DNA of 64,000 bases from Haloimpatiens massiliensis (lineage in GTDB: Bacteria > Bacillota > Clostridia > Clostridiales > Clostridiaceae), in assembly GCF_900184255.1 (NCBI RefSeq), contig NZ_LT854637.1, positions 121,963 through 185,962 of the forward strand, given 5' to 3'. Shown here piece after piece: positions 24,711-32,349 of this stretch. A model generated the notes under the pieces. The model ran no database searches. It saw only the letters and a list, made by a program, of their open reading frames with translations, and was not told where the DNA came from. The position numbers and the translations under genes were made by a program. Position 1 is the first letter of the stretch. Every line of letters starts with the position of its first letter.

Positions 24711-25190
24711 ATGAACATAACTATAATTAGTGTAGGGAAACTTAAAGAAAAATATTTAAAAATGGCCATAGATGAATATAGCAAGAGATTAGGTAGGTAT
24801 TGTAAACTAGAACTTATAGAAGTTCATGATGAAAAAACTCCTGATAATGCCTCAGAAAAAGAGAAATTAGATATAAAGAAAAAAGAAGGACAGGCTATCT
24901 TAAAACATATCAAAGACAATATGTATATAATTGCTTTAGATTTAAGGGGTAAGATGATTTCCTCAGAAGAATTGTCAGATTTTATAGGAGATTGTACCTT
25001 AAAGGGAAGCAGCCACATAGCTTTTATAATAGGAGGTTCTCTAGGACTTTCCCAGGAAATTTTAAAGAGAGCAAATTATAAGCTCTGCTTTTCAAAGATG
25101 ACTTTCCCCCATCAACTATTTAGAGTGATGCTTTTAGAGCAGATTTATAGGGGGTTTAGGATTAGGAGCGGAGAACCGTACCATAAATAA
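24711..25190 (+). CDS. rlmH: 23S rRNA (pseudouridine1915-N3)-methyltransferase
   Basis: 159 residues, full-length SPOUT methyltransferase that methylates pseudouridine 1915 of 23S rRNA. Motifs: N-terminal ITIISVGKLKEKYLK, the knot region AFIIGGSLGLS and the C-terminal FRVMLLEQIYRGFRIRSGEPYHK. Directly upstream is the end of the IS607-type element, and no good Shine-Dalgarno sequence precedes the ATG (only GAGTAG about 9 nt away), so expression may be reduced. The last 21 bases encode GEPYHK and form the first of three direct repeats, as in staphylococci where rlmH (orfX) is the SCC attachment site. Confidence 0.95.
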   Translation: MNITIISVGKLKEKYLKMAIDEYSKRLGRYCKLELIEVHDEKTPDNASEKEKLDIKKKEGQAILKHIKDNMYIIALDLRGKMISSEELSDFIGDCTLKGSSHIAFIIGGSLGLSQEILKRANYKLCFSKMTFPHQLFRVMLLEQIYRGFRIRSGEPYHK

Positions 25191-25193
25191 ATG
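25169..25193 (+). repeat. Attachment-like repeat att-1 (rlmH 3' end)
   Basis: Starts CGGAGAACCGTACCATAA and runs over the rlmH stop codon. All three copies share 25 bases (one A/G difference). To the right att-1 also shares AGG(T/C)TTTTA with att-2. Confidence 0.8.
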
Positions 25194-25199
25194 AGGTTT

Positions 25200-25234
25200 T
25201 AGTCTTAACTATTGATATATCATGGTTAAGGCTA
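25200..25234 (+). terminator. Probable terminator after rlmH
   Basis: TAGTCTTAAC and GTTAAGGCTA form a 10-bp stem with one G-U pair, followed by TTTG. The T-run is weak. Confidence 0.45.
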
Positions 25235-25430
25235 TTTGTACAGGTGGAAATACTGTATCACAAGTAAGACTCAAAGTATTTTCATTAAGAAAAATTAAAT
25301 TAACTAATAGTTAATTTTTATGAATAAAAGATGAAAATACTTCAATTGTTTAAATTATGCAGCTTTGATATCATTTAATTAACAAAGTAATAAGTTAATT
25401 AAATGTATAAATAAATGGAGGAATTATTTA

Positions 25431-26462
25431 ATGGGGATAAGTGAGGTTATTAGATATCATAGAAAAAAGGAAAATCTTACTCAAGAGCAAGTTGCTAATT
25501 ATTTAAATATAAGTGCACCAGCAGTAAATAAGTGGGAAAATGGAATATCATATCCAGATATAACGCTGTTAGCTTCTCTTGCACGTGTTTTAAAAATAGA
25601 TGTTAATACTTTATTGGCATTTAATGAGGAATTAACAGATGCAGAAGTAAATAATTTTACAAAAGAGATTAGTGAAATAGTATCAAAAGAGGGGTATGAA
25701 AAGGCTTTTGAAAAGGGCAGAGATTTAATTAAGAAATATCCAAGCTGTGATGAGTTAATATTTAATATATCATCGGTATTAAGGGTACATATAGTTGTAT
25801 CTGAAGTTCAACAAAAAGGTAAATATGAAAGAAAAATTATTGAATGGCTTCAACTTGTAGCAGCAAGTGGTAAAGAAAAGATAGCTTTAAACGCAAAATT
25901 ATTATTATCAGCAATTTATAGAGAGAAAAAAGAGTATGAAAAAGCTCAAGAAATGATAGATAAGATTCCGGAATTATACACTGGTAAAAAAATTCAACAG
26001 GCATTATTATTTGAAAGTAGCGGAAAACTTCTTGAGGCTTACGGTATTTATGAAGGTAGATTATTAGAAAATGCTAATGGAATCTATGGTATTTTATCTC
26101 TTATAATAGAAATGTTATTGAAAGAAAATAAATTTAGTGAAGCAGAAGAATATTCAGAACGTGCTAAAAAGCTTGTTGAACTATTTGATTTAGGAACATA
26201 CAATAAATATATATTAGATTTATCTTTAGCAAAAGAAAAACAGGATAAAGAAAAAACTATAGAAATAATTAGAAATATTATAAATGAAGCAAGTAATATT
26301 AATGATTTTATTAATTCAAAACTATATACACATATGGAATTTAATAAGAACAATAGTATGAGTGAAGATGAATACAAAAAAATTATAAAAATGTCAATTA
26401 AAAAAGATAAAACATTTGAATTTGTAAAAAATGATGCTAGAATAAAATTTCTGTTGGAATAG
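25431..26462 (+). CDS. XRE-family regulator with helical TPR-like C-terminus
   Basis: 343 residues. Residues 5-62 are a Cro/cI helix-turn-helix (IRYHRKKENLTQEQVANYLN then ISAPAVNKWENGISYPD). The remaining 280 residues are repeated helical pairs (for example YEKAQEMIDKIPELY and FSEAEEYSERAKKLVELF), the architecture of peptide-responsive or signal-sensing XRE-TPR regulators in Firmicutes. No secreted peptide gene is visible next to it. ATG after GGAGGAATT. It is the only normal-sized gene of cassette 1, so it may regulate cassette or host genes. Confidence 0.85.
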   Translation: MGISEVIRYHRKKENLTQEQVANYLNISAPAVNKWENGISYPDITLLASLARVLKIDVNTLLAFNEELTDAEVNNFTKEISEIVSKEGYEKAFEKGRDLIKKYPSCDELIFNISSVLRVHIVVSEVQQKGKYERKIIEWLQLVAASGKEKIALNAKLLLSAIYREKKEYEKAQEMIDKIPELYTGKKIQQALLFESSGKLLEAYGIYEGRLLENANGIYGILSLIIEMLLKENKFSEAEEYSERAKKLVELFDLGTYNKYILDLSLAKEKQDKEKTIEIIRNIINEASNINDFINSKLYTHMEFNKNNSMSEDEYKKIIKMSIKKDKTFEFVKNDARIKFLLE

Positions 26463-26573
26463 CACTAAAGTTGGTAAAAAGAGTTGAGTGTATCCTTTTT
26501 GGTGAATAACACTATATAATTTTGGGATTTTTAAATAAAAAAATATATATGTTTATTTTTTATAAAAATTTGA

Positions 26574-26579
26574 TATAAT
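26574..26579 (+). promoter_or_regulatory. Extended -10 promoter for the antisense RNA
   Basis: TGATATAAT, an extended -10 with a perfect TATAAT at 26574-26579; a start near 26586 is expected. Confidence 0.6.
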
Positions 26580-26585
26580 ATAAAT

Positions 26586-26716
26586 AAGAAAAGCTTAGTG
26601 CGCTAACACTAAGCTAATCCTTAGAACATTTATTTTGTTTTAGGGCTATTAGATGAATTAAATAAAGATTTAATTAAGAGTTAAGCACTATTCTTGGTCG
26701 GATGGGTGCTTTTTCT
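26586..26716 (+). ncRNA. Candidate antisense RNA (type I antitoxin-like)
   Basis: Runs from the promoter above to a terminator-like hairpin AAGCAC/GTGCTT with T-run at 26683-26716, about 130 nt. It is complementary to the last 29 bases of the small minus-strand ORF and its 3' UTR, the overlap used by TxpA/RatA-type systems. A related but decayed copy lies at 42972-43075. Confidence 0.5.
26594..26617 (-). terminator. Terminator of the small minus-strand gene
   Basis: AGCTTAGTG/CACTAAGCT, a perfect 9-bp stem with a 6-nt loop; on the minus strand it is followed by TTTTCTTATTT. Confidence 0.7.
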
Positions 26717-26849
26717 CTTTGCCATTAAGTTCTATATGAATACCAAGAAATTTAATCTTGATAACTAACTTTGAAATAAAAAGATTATGTTTTAAAACTA
26801 ATTTAATAATATAAATAGTAACAAAGCTTTTTATAGTTAATTCTAGCAT
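26688..26849 (-). CDS. 53-residue hydrophobic-basic peptide, candidate type I toxin
   Basis: ATG (26849) lies 8-9 nt after an AGGGGGTGG ribosome site on the minus strand. The peptide begins MLELTIKSFVTIYIIKLVLK, continues with alternating hydrophobic and lysine residues and ends KEKKHPSDQE; one membrane helix is plausible. The leader RNA has an extended -10 promoter (26961-26966) and a structure able to hide the ribosome site, and an antisense RNA overlaps the 3' end. Size, structure and layout fit type I toxin genes, but the peptide does not match a toxin family I can name. Confidence 0.5.
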   Translation of the reverse strand: MLELTIKSFVTIYIIKLVLKHNLFISKLVIKIKFLGIHIELNGKEKKHPSDQE

Positions 26850-26860
26850 ATCCAATACCA

Positions 26861-26940
26861 CCCCCTAACTATGATGAAATATCACCAATAGTCCAAGGGG
26901 GATAAAACGTTCAAAACCCCCGTAGCCATCCACTACGGAA
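26861..26940 (-). promoter_or_regulatory. Switchable leader hiding the toxin ribosome site
   Basis: On the minus strand a CCCCC block (26897-26901) can pair either with the upstream GGGGG (26917-26921) or with the AGGGGG of the ribosome site (26861-26866). The two pairings exclude each other. A separate hairpin CCGTAG/CTACGG lies just upstream (about 26922-26938). Confidence 0.5.
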
Positions 26941-26960
26941 TTCTTAATTTGTACTTTAGA

Positions 26961-26966
26961 ATTATA
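26961..26966 (-). promoter_or_regulatory. Promoter -10 of the small toxin-like gene
   Basis: Minus strand TGGTATAAT, an extended -10. Start near 26954 gives a leader of about 105 nt. Confidence 0.55.
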
Positions 26967-27027
26967 CCATAATTATGTAGAATATATACACAAGAATAAA
27001 ATGGAAAAACCTCACTTAGAGTAGTTA

Positions 27028-27052
27028 CGGAGAACCGTACCATAAGTAAATG
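27028..27052 (+). repeat. Attachment-like repeat att-2
   Basis: Second copy of the 25-base rlmH-end repeat. Its left flank (about 35 bp from AGAATAAAATGGAAAAA) matches the left flank of att-3, and its right flank matches that of att-1: the hybrid expected at the join of two tandem cassettes. Confidence 0.8.
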
Positions 27053-27104
27053 AGGCTTTTACTAAAAATGGATAATTAAATATAAGAGATATTGTGTAGC
27101 ATAT

Positions 27105-27149
27105 AAAGTTCCTCAACCATAATTTTTAATGAAGTTGAGGAACTTTTAG
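27105..27149 (+). terminator. Strong terminator near the left end of cassette 2
   Basis: Perfect 13-bp stem AAAGTTCCTCAAC/GTTGAGGAACTTT followed by TTAG; a terminator-like stem sits at a similar place in cassette 1. Confidence 0.65.
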
Positions 27150-27263
27150 TTGAATGATTTACAAAATAATAGAATTAACATATAATTTTATATATAGTAA
27201 TTACCAATCAATTCATATAAATGTAAATTAATCGGTAATAAAACTAACTAATAAATAGTAATT

Positions 27264-28430
27264 GTGCGCCTAGCTAAGGGTGATTAACCTAGCAGGTGGA
27301 AATCCTGTCTGAGTAAGGTCTAGCCAATCAGCAGTAGCGAGTCTTGAGTTGTCATCAGTAATGGTGGGAGCTAAGCATAGACAGCGAGAAAGTAGGGTTG
27401 AAATGCTATTGAGCCTCGAAATTTTGTATATCAGAGGGCTGACGTCTTAATTGGTGCGGAAAGCAATATCACATAGGTCGTAATGGCAAGAACTATGTGG
27501 CACTGCGGGGTCAAAGGGTTCTTTGACCATATGAATCATGATTGGATAATGAAATTTTTAGGAGTGTATATAAAAGACCCAAATATCTTATGGCTGATTA
27601 AGAAATACTTGAAAGCTGGTGTAATGACCGATGGAGTATTCAAGGAAAGCATAGATGGTTCTGTGCAAGGAAATATAATGAGTCCAATAATAGCAAACAT
27701 TTATATGCACAATGTTTTGATATTATGGTATAAGATTATTTTATCTAAAGAAATCAAGGGAGATAGCTTCCTTGTAGTTTACGCAGATGATTTTATAGCA
27801 GGATTTCAGTATAAATGGGAAGCAGAAAATACTATGAACAACTTAAGAAAAGAATGGCGAAGTTTAACCTAGAACTTGAAGACAGTAAAAGTAGATTATT
27901 AGAATTTGGTAAGTTTGCAGAAAGCAATAGGAAAGCAAGGGGCGAAAGAAAACCAGAAACATTGGATTTCTTGGGATTTATATTTTTCTGTGGGAAAAGT
28001 CGCAGAGGGTATCCATGTGTCATGTTACAAACAAGTAGGAAGAAATTTAGACAAAAAAACTGAAGGATACTAAAAAGTGGCTGTATGATAATAGGACTAT
28101 GCCAGTTAGAGAAATGATAAAGGCATTAAATCTTAAGTTGGTTGGGCATTATAGGTACTATGGTGTATCTTTCAATGGCAAAATGATAACAAACTTTTTG
28201 CATAGAGTACAGCAATTTCTATGTAAAACACTGAATAGGCGGAGTGATAAGAAAAGTTACAACTGGGATGGCTATATAGAAATGCTGAAATATTATCCTT
28301 TAGCGAAACCAAAGATATATTTTAAGCTGTTTTAAATGTGAATGTTATTATGAGGAGCCGTATGCGGGAAAGCCGCACGTACGGATTCTGTGAGGAGCTT
28401 ACATTGTGAAGTGTAAGTCTACTCGACTAT
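27264..28430 (+). mobile_element. Decayed group II intron
   Basis: Begins with the conserved 5' end GTGCGCC (27264) and ends with a domain V hairpin (28355-28388, GAGCCGTATGCGGGAAAGCC start) and a domain VI/3' end CTACTCGACTAT (28430). At 1,167 bp it is shorter than a full ORF-containing intron (about 2 kb): the first part of the reverse transcriptase gene is deleted. RNA domains at both ends look intact, so splicing with a helper protein supplied in trans is conceivable. Confidence 0.85.
27483..28335 (+). pseudogene. Group II intron reverse transcriptase/maturase, truncated and frameshifted
   Basis: Three pieces in three frames: the RT palm (27483-27872, with GSVQGNIMSPIIANIYMH and the catalytic YADD), a middle piece (about 27840-28063, MAKFNLELEDSKSRLLEFG and LDFLGFIFFCGKSRRGYPC) and the maturase end (28064-28335, LKLVGHYRYYGVSFNGK). 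Frameshifts lie near 27845 and in the A-run near 28055. RT fingers 0-3 at the N-terminus are missing. The gene is dead. Confidence 0.88.
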
Positions 28431-28739
28431 ATTATTGAGATTAAAATTTAAAAAATAAAAAATGCTATAATATGCAATAAATGGTGTTGCGTTAATTAAA
28501 ATCAAAGTTGTAAAATAGGAGTTTTGTTGAGGTAAAGAGCCGTGGCTAAAGTTAAGTTGGCAGTAGTAGAAAGTAAGTGCAGGTGAGGATATTGTAAAAA
28601 GGGTTATAATGGTAGAACTTGGATGAATCGAGAACGTATTGAAAAGTAAATAATAAGGCAAATAGGAAATTATAAAAATTTGATTTATTTTATTGTATGT
28701 ATTTTGTTATAATTCTAGTAAAGAGAGAGGTGAAGCAGT
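28431..28739. other. Spacer between intron and Uma2 gene
   Basis: About 300 bases with scattered short frames and no ribosome-site-led ORF. It holds the promoter region for the next gene and nothing else I can name. Confidence 0.4.
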
Positions 28740-29291
28740 ATGTATGCTAAAAATATACATTACACAGAAGAGGATTTTGAAAATATTCAGACTAATTATA
28801 ATGGTAAAGCTGAATATAGTAACGGGTATATTGTATTATCATCTAATACTTCCATTCAACATAATAAAATAATATCAAGATTAAATTTTAAATTAATGTC
28901 ATTTCTTGATAAAAGTAAATGCGATGTATATACGGAATCTATTGAAGTAATTTTTAGAAATAATGAGGAAGTATATAAATATAAACCAGATGTATTTGTG
29001 ATGTGTGAAAATTCTACTAGACAAGGTGAAAGTTTCACATCAGCTCCAAAGATTGTATTCGAAGTTATTTCAAAAAGTACCGCAACTCATGACTATATAA
29101 CAAAGTTGGATGTTTATCAAAGATATGGTGTTCTTGAATATAATATAGTTGAACAAGAAGGGTATGTAGTACAATATTCATTAATAGATAAACAGTATAA
29201 AATAACAAATGTTTTTAAGAATAATGATAGTTATATAAGTACAGTTTTCCCAGATATGTCTATAAATCTAGAAGATATATTTAAATTGTAG
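28740..29291 (+). CDS. Uma2-family (DUF820) restriction-endonuclease-fold protein
   Basis: 183 residues. The PD-(D/E)XK-like core reads KYKPDVFVMCE then PKIVFEVISKSTATHDYITK then LDVYQRYGVLEYNIVE, which is the Uma2/DUF820 signature. These proteins are widespread in mobile and accessory DNA; nuclease activity is predicted and the biological role is unknown. ATG follows GAGAGAGGTGAAGC. It sits between the decayed intron and att-3, as the only intact gene of cassette 2. Confidence 0.87.
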   Translation: MYAKNIHYTEEDFENIQTNYNGKAEYSNGYIVLSSNTSIQHNKIISRLNFKLMSFLDKSKCDVYTESIEVIFRNNEEVYKYKPDVFVMCENSTRQGESFTSAPKIVFEVISKSTATHDYITKLDVYQRYGVLEYNIVEQEGYVVQYSLIDKQYKITNVFKNNDSYISTVFPDMSINLEDIFKL

Positions 29292-29356
29292 AGTTGTATT
29301 TTCCTACAAAATTAGCCAACAGAAATAAAATGGAAAAAACTCACTTGGAATAGTTA

Positions 29357-29381
29357 CGGAGAACCGTACCATAAATAAATG
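29357..29381 (+). repeat. Attachment-like repeat att-3
   Basis: Third copy of the rlmH-end repeat. Left flank as att-2; the right flank (GCAAAGCTATCATTCC) is unlike the other copies, as expected for the original chromosome beyond the insertion. Confidence 0.8.
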
Positions 29382-29540
29382 GCAAAGCTATCATTCCCTA
29401 TGAAGAGTATTATTATAAAAATAATTGAAAAATATATAAACTGGCAATAGCATTAGGTTAAAAAATAATGGAAAATTAGTAATGCGAAATATTTTAGGTT
29501 TCATTAAAGCATACTAAGATTGTAAAGGAGAATGATGGAC

Positions 29541-29747
29541 ATGAAAGTAAAGATAGTATGCCAAAGAGATTATGAAACAAAAGAAGTAGAGATACCTATG
29601 AATGAAGAAGCATTATTAAAGATTCAAGGGAGCGTACTTGATAGAGATACATTAGGGTATATAACAGCAGCAGATGTAAAATATTATGATGAGCGGGGAA
29701 ATAAAATAGAAAATATATTTCTTCTCAATAAACAGCTACAAAAGTAA
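29541..29747 (+). CDS. Hypothetical 68-residue protein
   Basis: Not recognised. I chose ATG 29541 because AAGGAG (29525-29530) is 10 nt upstream; two earlier ATGs (29532, 29535) are too close to it. The protein is soluble, acidic/basic mixed, starts MKVKIVCQRDYETKEVEIPM and has an apparent beta-strand pattern. It lies just outside cassette 2 and is followed by a copy of palindromic repeat D. Confidence 0.55.
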   Translation: MKVKIVCQRDYETKEVEIPMNEEALLKIQGSVLDRDTLGYITAADVKYYDERGNKIENIFLLNKQLQK

Positions 29748-29760
29748 AAGTTGAGGATTA

Positions 29761-29917
29761 GGTACATGAAAATAAATAACAAGTCAAAGATGCTGGTATA
29801 TTTTGCGTCAGACAAGGAAACAGGTTCCGCCGCTAGTAGAACTATCGGTGGGTTCTGCTGACGCAGTATGACGCAAAATAGACTAGTATACTGACTTGTT
29901 ATTTATTTGAATGTGTC
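29761..29917. repeat. Palindromic repeat family D, copy 2
   Basis: AAATAAATAACAAGTCA near the left pairs perfectly over 17 bp with TGACTTGTTATTTATTT near the right. Inside, ATTTTGCGTCA pairs with TGACGCAAAAT and CCGCCG with CGGTGG. It differs from copy 1 by a 10-bp duplication (TGACGCAGTA then TGACGC). Both arms keep pairing. Confidence 0.85.
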
Positions 29918-30072
29918 TTAATTTAGGTAATAGGTATAACTATAATTTAATATAGTAAAAAATAGTAGCAACCAATTGAGAGTAGGAACTACTATTTTTT
30001 TCTTTTTTTAGGATTTTTTATAGGTAATACTAAAAGTGACAATTAAAATATTTGATTTTGCTATTAGAATTT

Positions 30073-30459
30073 TTAATTTTTATCTAAAAAACTTTCTAAG
30101 TTAATTATATGTTGTTCATATGTTCCAAAACCTATTTTAGATTTTTCATTGAAAGCTTCTACATTGTAACAAAGTTTTTTGCCCTCAATTGATGTCAATG
30201 TTGATTTTACGGTAACTTTCATGTTGATAGGTGTTGAATTTATATGTTCAACATTAATTTTTGTTCCAACAACTCTATAATTTTCAGGCATTTTATCCAT
30301 TACTACATTTGCAGATGTATTTTCCATAAATCCAATCATACTAGGTGTAGACAGCACATTGACACCTGTGTTTCCAATAACGTCTGCTGTATTTTCTGGT
30401 TTTACTATGTATTCATTAACTACAGTTTCTCCAACTTTCAAAAGAGTACTAAAATTCAT
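30073..30459 (-). CDS. FlK-like hot-dog-fold thioesterase
   Basis: 128 residues. The motif VLSTPSMIGFMENTSANVV followed by GTKINVEHINSTPINMKV matches the fluoroacetyl-CoA thioesterase (FlK)-like branch of hot-dog proteins, which hydrolyse short acyl-CoA esters. True fluoroacetyl-CoA activity is unlikely here; the physiological substrate is unknown. ATG after GAAAGGATGA. Divergent from the AraC-type regulator at 30811, with about 350 bp between. Confidence 0.85.
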   Translation of the reverse strand: MNFSTLLKVGETVVNEYIVKPENTADVIGNTGVNVLSTPSMIGFMENTSANVVMDKMPENYRVVGTKINVEHINSTPINMKVTVKSTLTSIEGKKLCYNVEAFNEKSKIGFGTYEQHIINLESFLDKN

Positions 30460-30810
30460 TTGAAATCATCCTTTCAACTGTTTTACTAAATTTTTATAAT
30501 ATAATTTATAAATTATTATAACATAGAATCGGAGCTTTAATACCTAATCATATTTAATATAGTATTTATATTAAATACATAGGAAAATATAGATAATATT
30601 ACAAAGAACAGTATTTTAATTCTATTTGTTCCTTGTCATAAACTTGTTACCTTATGTAGAATTGCTTGTAAAATTTAAATATAAATGTATATATGATAAA
30701 ATATATTAAGATATATAATAGGTATCTACATTTCCTACATATTTGTACCTAGAATGCAGGGTAACTTAACATTGGCCTTGTTAGAATTGAATATGAAAGG
30801 AGGTCGTAAT
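30460..30810. other. Divergent intergenic region
   Basis: 350 bp of AT-rich sequence holding the promoters of the thioesterase and AraC genes. I see no clear operator palindrome or structured RNA. Confidence 0.4.
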
Positions 30811-31704
30811 ATGGGGTGGGCTCAAAGAATGGAAGCAACAGTGGATTATATTGAAAATCATTTGACTGAGGATATCATGTATGATGAAGTAGCGAAAATT
30901 GCTTGCTGCTCAATGCATCAATTTGGACGTGTTTTTTCCTATATTGTAGGTATATCTCTATCTGAGTATATTCGTCGCAGGCGATTAACCCTTTCAGCAT
31001 TAGAGTTGCAAAGTAGCAATGCGAAAGTAATTGATATTGCAATGAAATATGGATATAATTCGCCAGATGCATTCACTCGTGCTTTTTTCACAATACATGG
31101 TGTAACTCCTAAAGTAGCGCGCGCTTTGGGAGTAAAGCTTAAAGCCTATCCACGTATCACCTTTTGTATTTCAATTAAAGGAGATGTAGAGATGGAATAT
31201 CGTATTGAAGAAAAGGAAGATATAAATTTAGTTGGAACAGTTAAGTGTATAAAGAGGCAATCAGCAAATACTATAGCAAATGACTGGAAAGAATCTGCAG
31301 GTGAAGTTTGGACTACATGGGATGAATTTTTAAATGGTGGTACTGATGAGAAGATTGGCGATGTCTACAAGCTCTATCGAGCTCCTATGTGGCAGATGGG
31401 CTTTACGAAAACATTAGATAATGGAGAAACATTACTTGCAATAGGTGCTCAGGCAGATGAAAATGTTTTGACGGATCTTGATAACTATACTATTCCTGCT
31501 AGCAAATGGGCAATATTTACTGTAAGGGGTAGCCTTAGCGGTAAAGAACATCCAATTGATGAAATGTGGGCAAGAATAACAACTGAATGGATTCCAAACA
31601 GTGGATATAAAAGAGCAGCTGATTATGAAATTGAAGTATATCCTCCGGGAGACACAAGTTCCGATGAGTATATTTGTGAAATATGGATTCCTATTGATAA
31701 ATAA
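30811..31704 (+). CDS. AraC-family regulator with GyrI-like effector domain
   Basis: 297 residues from ATG 30811, directly behind AAAGGAGGTCGTAAT; the open frame extends upstream to 30754 but without a ribosome site. Residues 5-105 hold two helix-turn-helix motifs (DEVAKIACCSMHQFGRVFSY and VIDIAMKYGYNSPDAFTRAF). Residues about 130-297 are a GyrI/Rob-like small-molecule binding domain. Regulators of this build (Rob, SoxS-fusion types) respond to drugs or bile-like compounds. It uses several CGT/CGC arginine codons, unlike the AGA-rich neighbours, which hints at acquisition by transfer. Confidence 0.88.
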   Translation: MGWAQRMEATVDYIENHLTEDIMYDEVAKIACCSMHQFGRVFSYIVGISLSEYIRRRRLTLSALELQSSNAKVIDIAMKYGYNSPDAFTRAFFTIHGVTPKVARALGVKLKAYPRITFCISIKGDVEMEYRIEEKEDINLVGTVKCIKRQSANTIANDWKESAGEVWTTWDEFLNGGTDEKIGDVYKLYRAPMWQMGFTKTLDNGETLLAIGAQADENVLTDLDNYTIPASKWAIFTVRGSLSGKEHPIDEMWARITTEWIPNSGYKRAADYEIEVYPPGDTSSDEYICEIWIPIDK

Positions 31705-31904
31705 TACTTTGGAGTTAAAAAAAGTAAAGATACACCCGTTATGGCAAAGCTCATCACAAGCTTATGGAATGTTATTGTATATAGAAATTAAGATTTACGT
31801 AATAAACATAAAAGTTGAGAAAAAATTAAAGATATGGCTGAAGAATTTTTTTATAAGCGAATAGTATTAAGAAAATTGTATACGCAAAATTTATGGATTT
31901 CAGG

Positions 31905-31936
31905 CTACTACTCTTTTAAGGAGTAGTAGTTTTTTA
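31905..31936 (+). terminator. Rho-independent terminator
   Basis: CTACTACTC/GAGTAGTAG with a 7-nt loop and TTTTTTA. It closes the AraC unit about 200 bp after the gene. Confidence 0.8.
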
Positions 31937-32144
31937 TTACTTGGCGTGATTATCAGTAGATAAAATATATATTTATAAAATGATAAAATTTACATTAAAT
32001 AAAACAAAAAATGGGTTAAGTGTAAAAATAAAAAAAGATTTTTAAAATTTCTAGTTTTAAGAAGCTAAAGAACGTTAAGGTATCTTACTTTGATTTTACA
32101 ATAAGTATCAAGTAAAAAAATATTTTACATTTATATAAATTATG
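31937..32144. other. Spacer before the RiPP locus
   Basis: AT-rich; no gene, repeat or RNA recognised. Confidence 0.4.
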
Positions 32145-32174
32145 TTACAAATATGGTATTAAATGTAATATAAT
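32145..32174 (+). promoter_or_regulatory. Promoter of the RiPP locus
   Basis: TTACAA (32145-32150), an 18-bp spacer and TATAAT (32169-32174), about 43 bp before the precursor start. Confidence 0.55.
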
Positions 32175-32216
32175 ATAAACAAGCTTTCTAAAATAGAAAG
32201 AAAGGAGGGAAGTAGA

Positions 32217-32315
32217 ATGACAAAAAAAAGATTTTTACAATTTGTTGTAAAAGAAACTAAAAAACTTCAAGGGTGTGGTTGTCGTAGAAGTATCCCTGGT
32301 GACGAACCATACTAA
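32217..32315 (+). CDS. 32-residue RiPP precursor peptide with a GCGC core
   Basis: ATG 32217 follows AAAGGAGGGAAGTAGA. The peptide starts MTKKRFLQFVVKETKKLQ, a basic amphipathic leader, and ends GCGCRRSIPGDEPY, a short core with two Cys. It lies 88 bp before a radical SAM maturase with an N-terminal PqqD-like domain, the standard precursor-maturase pair. The Cys residues are candidates for thioether links; crosslinks at other residues are possible. I cannot place it in a named precursor family (clostridial Cys-rich families such as Clo7bot come to mind, but the match is not clear). Confidence 0.75.
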   Translation: MTKKRFLQFVVKETKKLQGCGCRRSIPGDEPY

Positions 32316-32349
32316 AATCAAATAAAATGTAAAACTAAAAAACTTATTT

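Larger units (their letters stand above)
25169..27052. mobile_element. SCC-like cassette 1 (att-1 to att-2)
   Basis: About 1.9 kb bounded by direct repeats of the rlmH 3' end. Contents: a terminator near the left end, an XRE-TPR regulator and a toxin/antisense-RNA locus. No Ccr-type recombinase is present, so it would need one in trans, like staphylococcal pseudo-SCC elements. Assigned by att pattern only. Confidence 0.6.
27028..29381. mobile_element. SCC-like cassette 2 (att-2 to att-3)
   Basis: About 2.35 kb between att-2 and att-3. It contains a terminator near the left end, a decayed group II intron and a Uma2-type nuclease gene. No recombinase gene. Assigned from the repeats. Confidence 0.6.

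Noticed and set aside
31601..31864. 87-codon frame overlapping the end of the AraC gene
   Set aside because: No ribosome site, low-complexity protein, mostly a shadow of the AraC gene.
32217..32315. Lasso or lanthipeptide precursor
   Set aside because: No LanB/C/M, lasso cyclase or asparagine-synthetase-like gene is near; the partner is a radical SAM enzyme.
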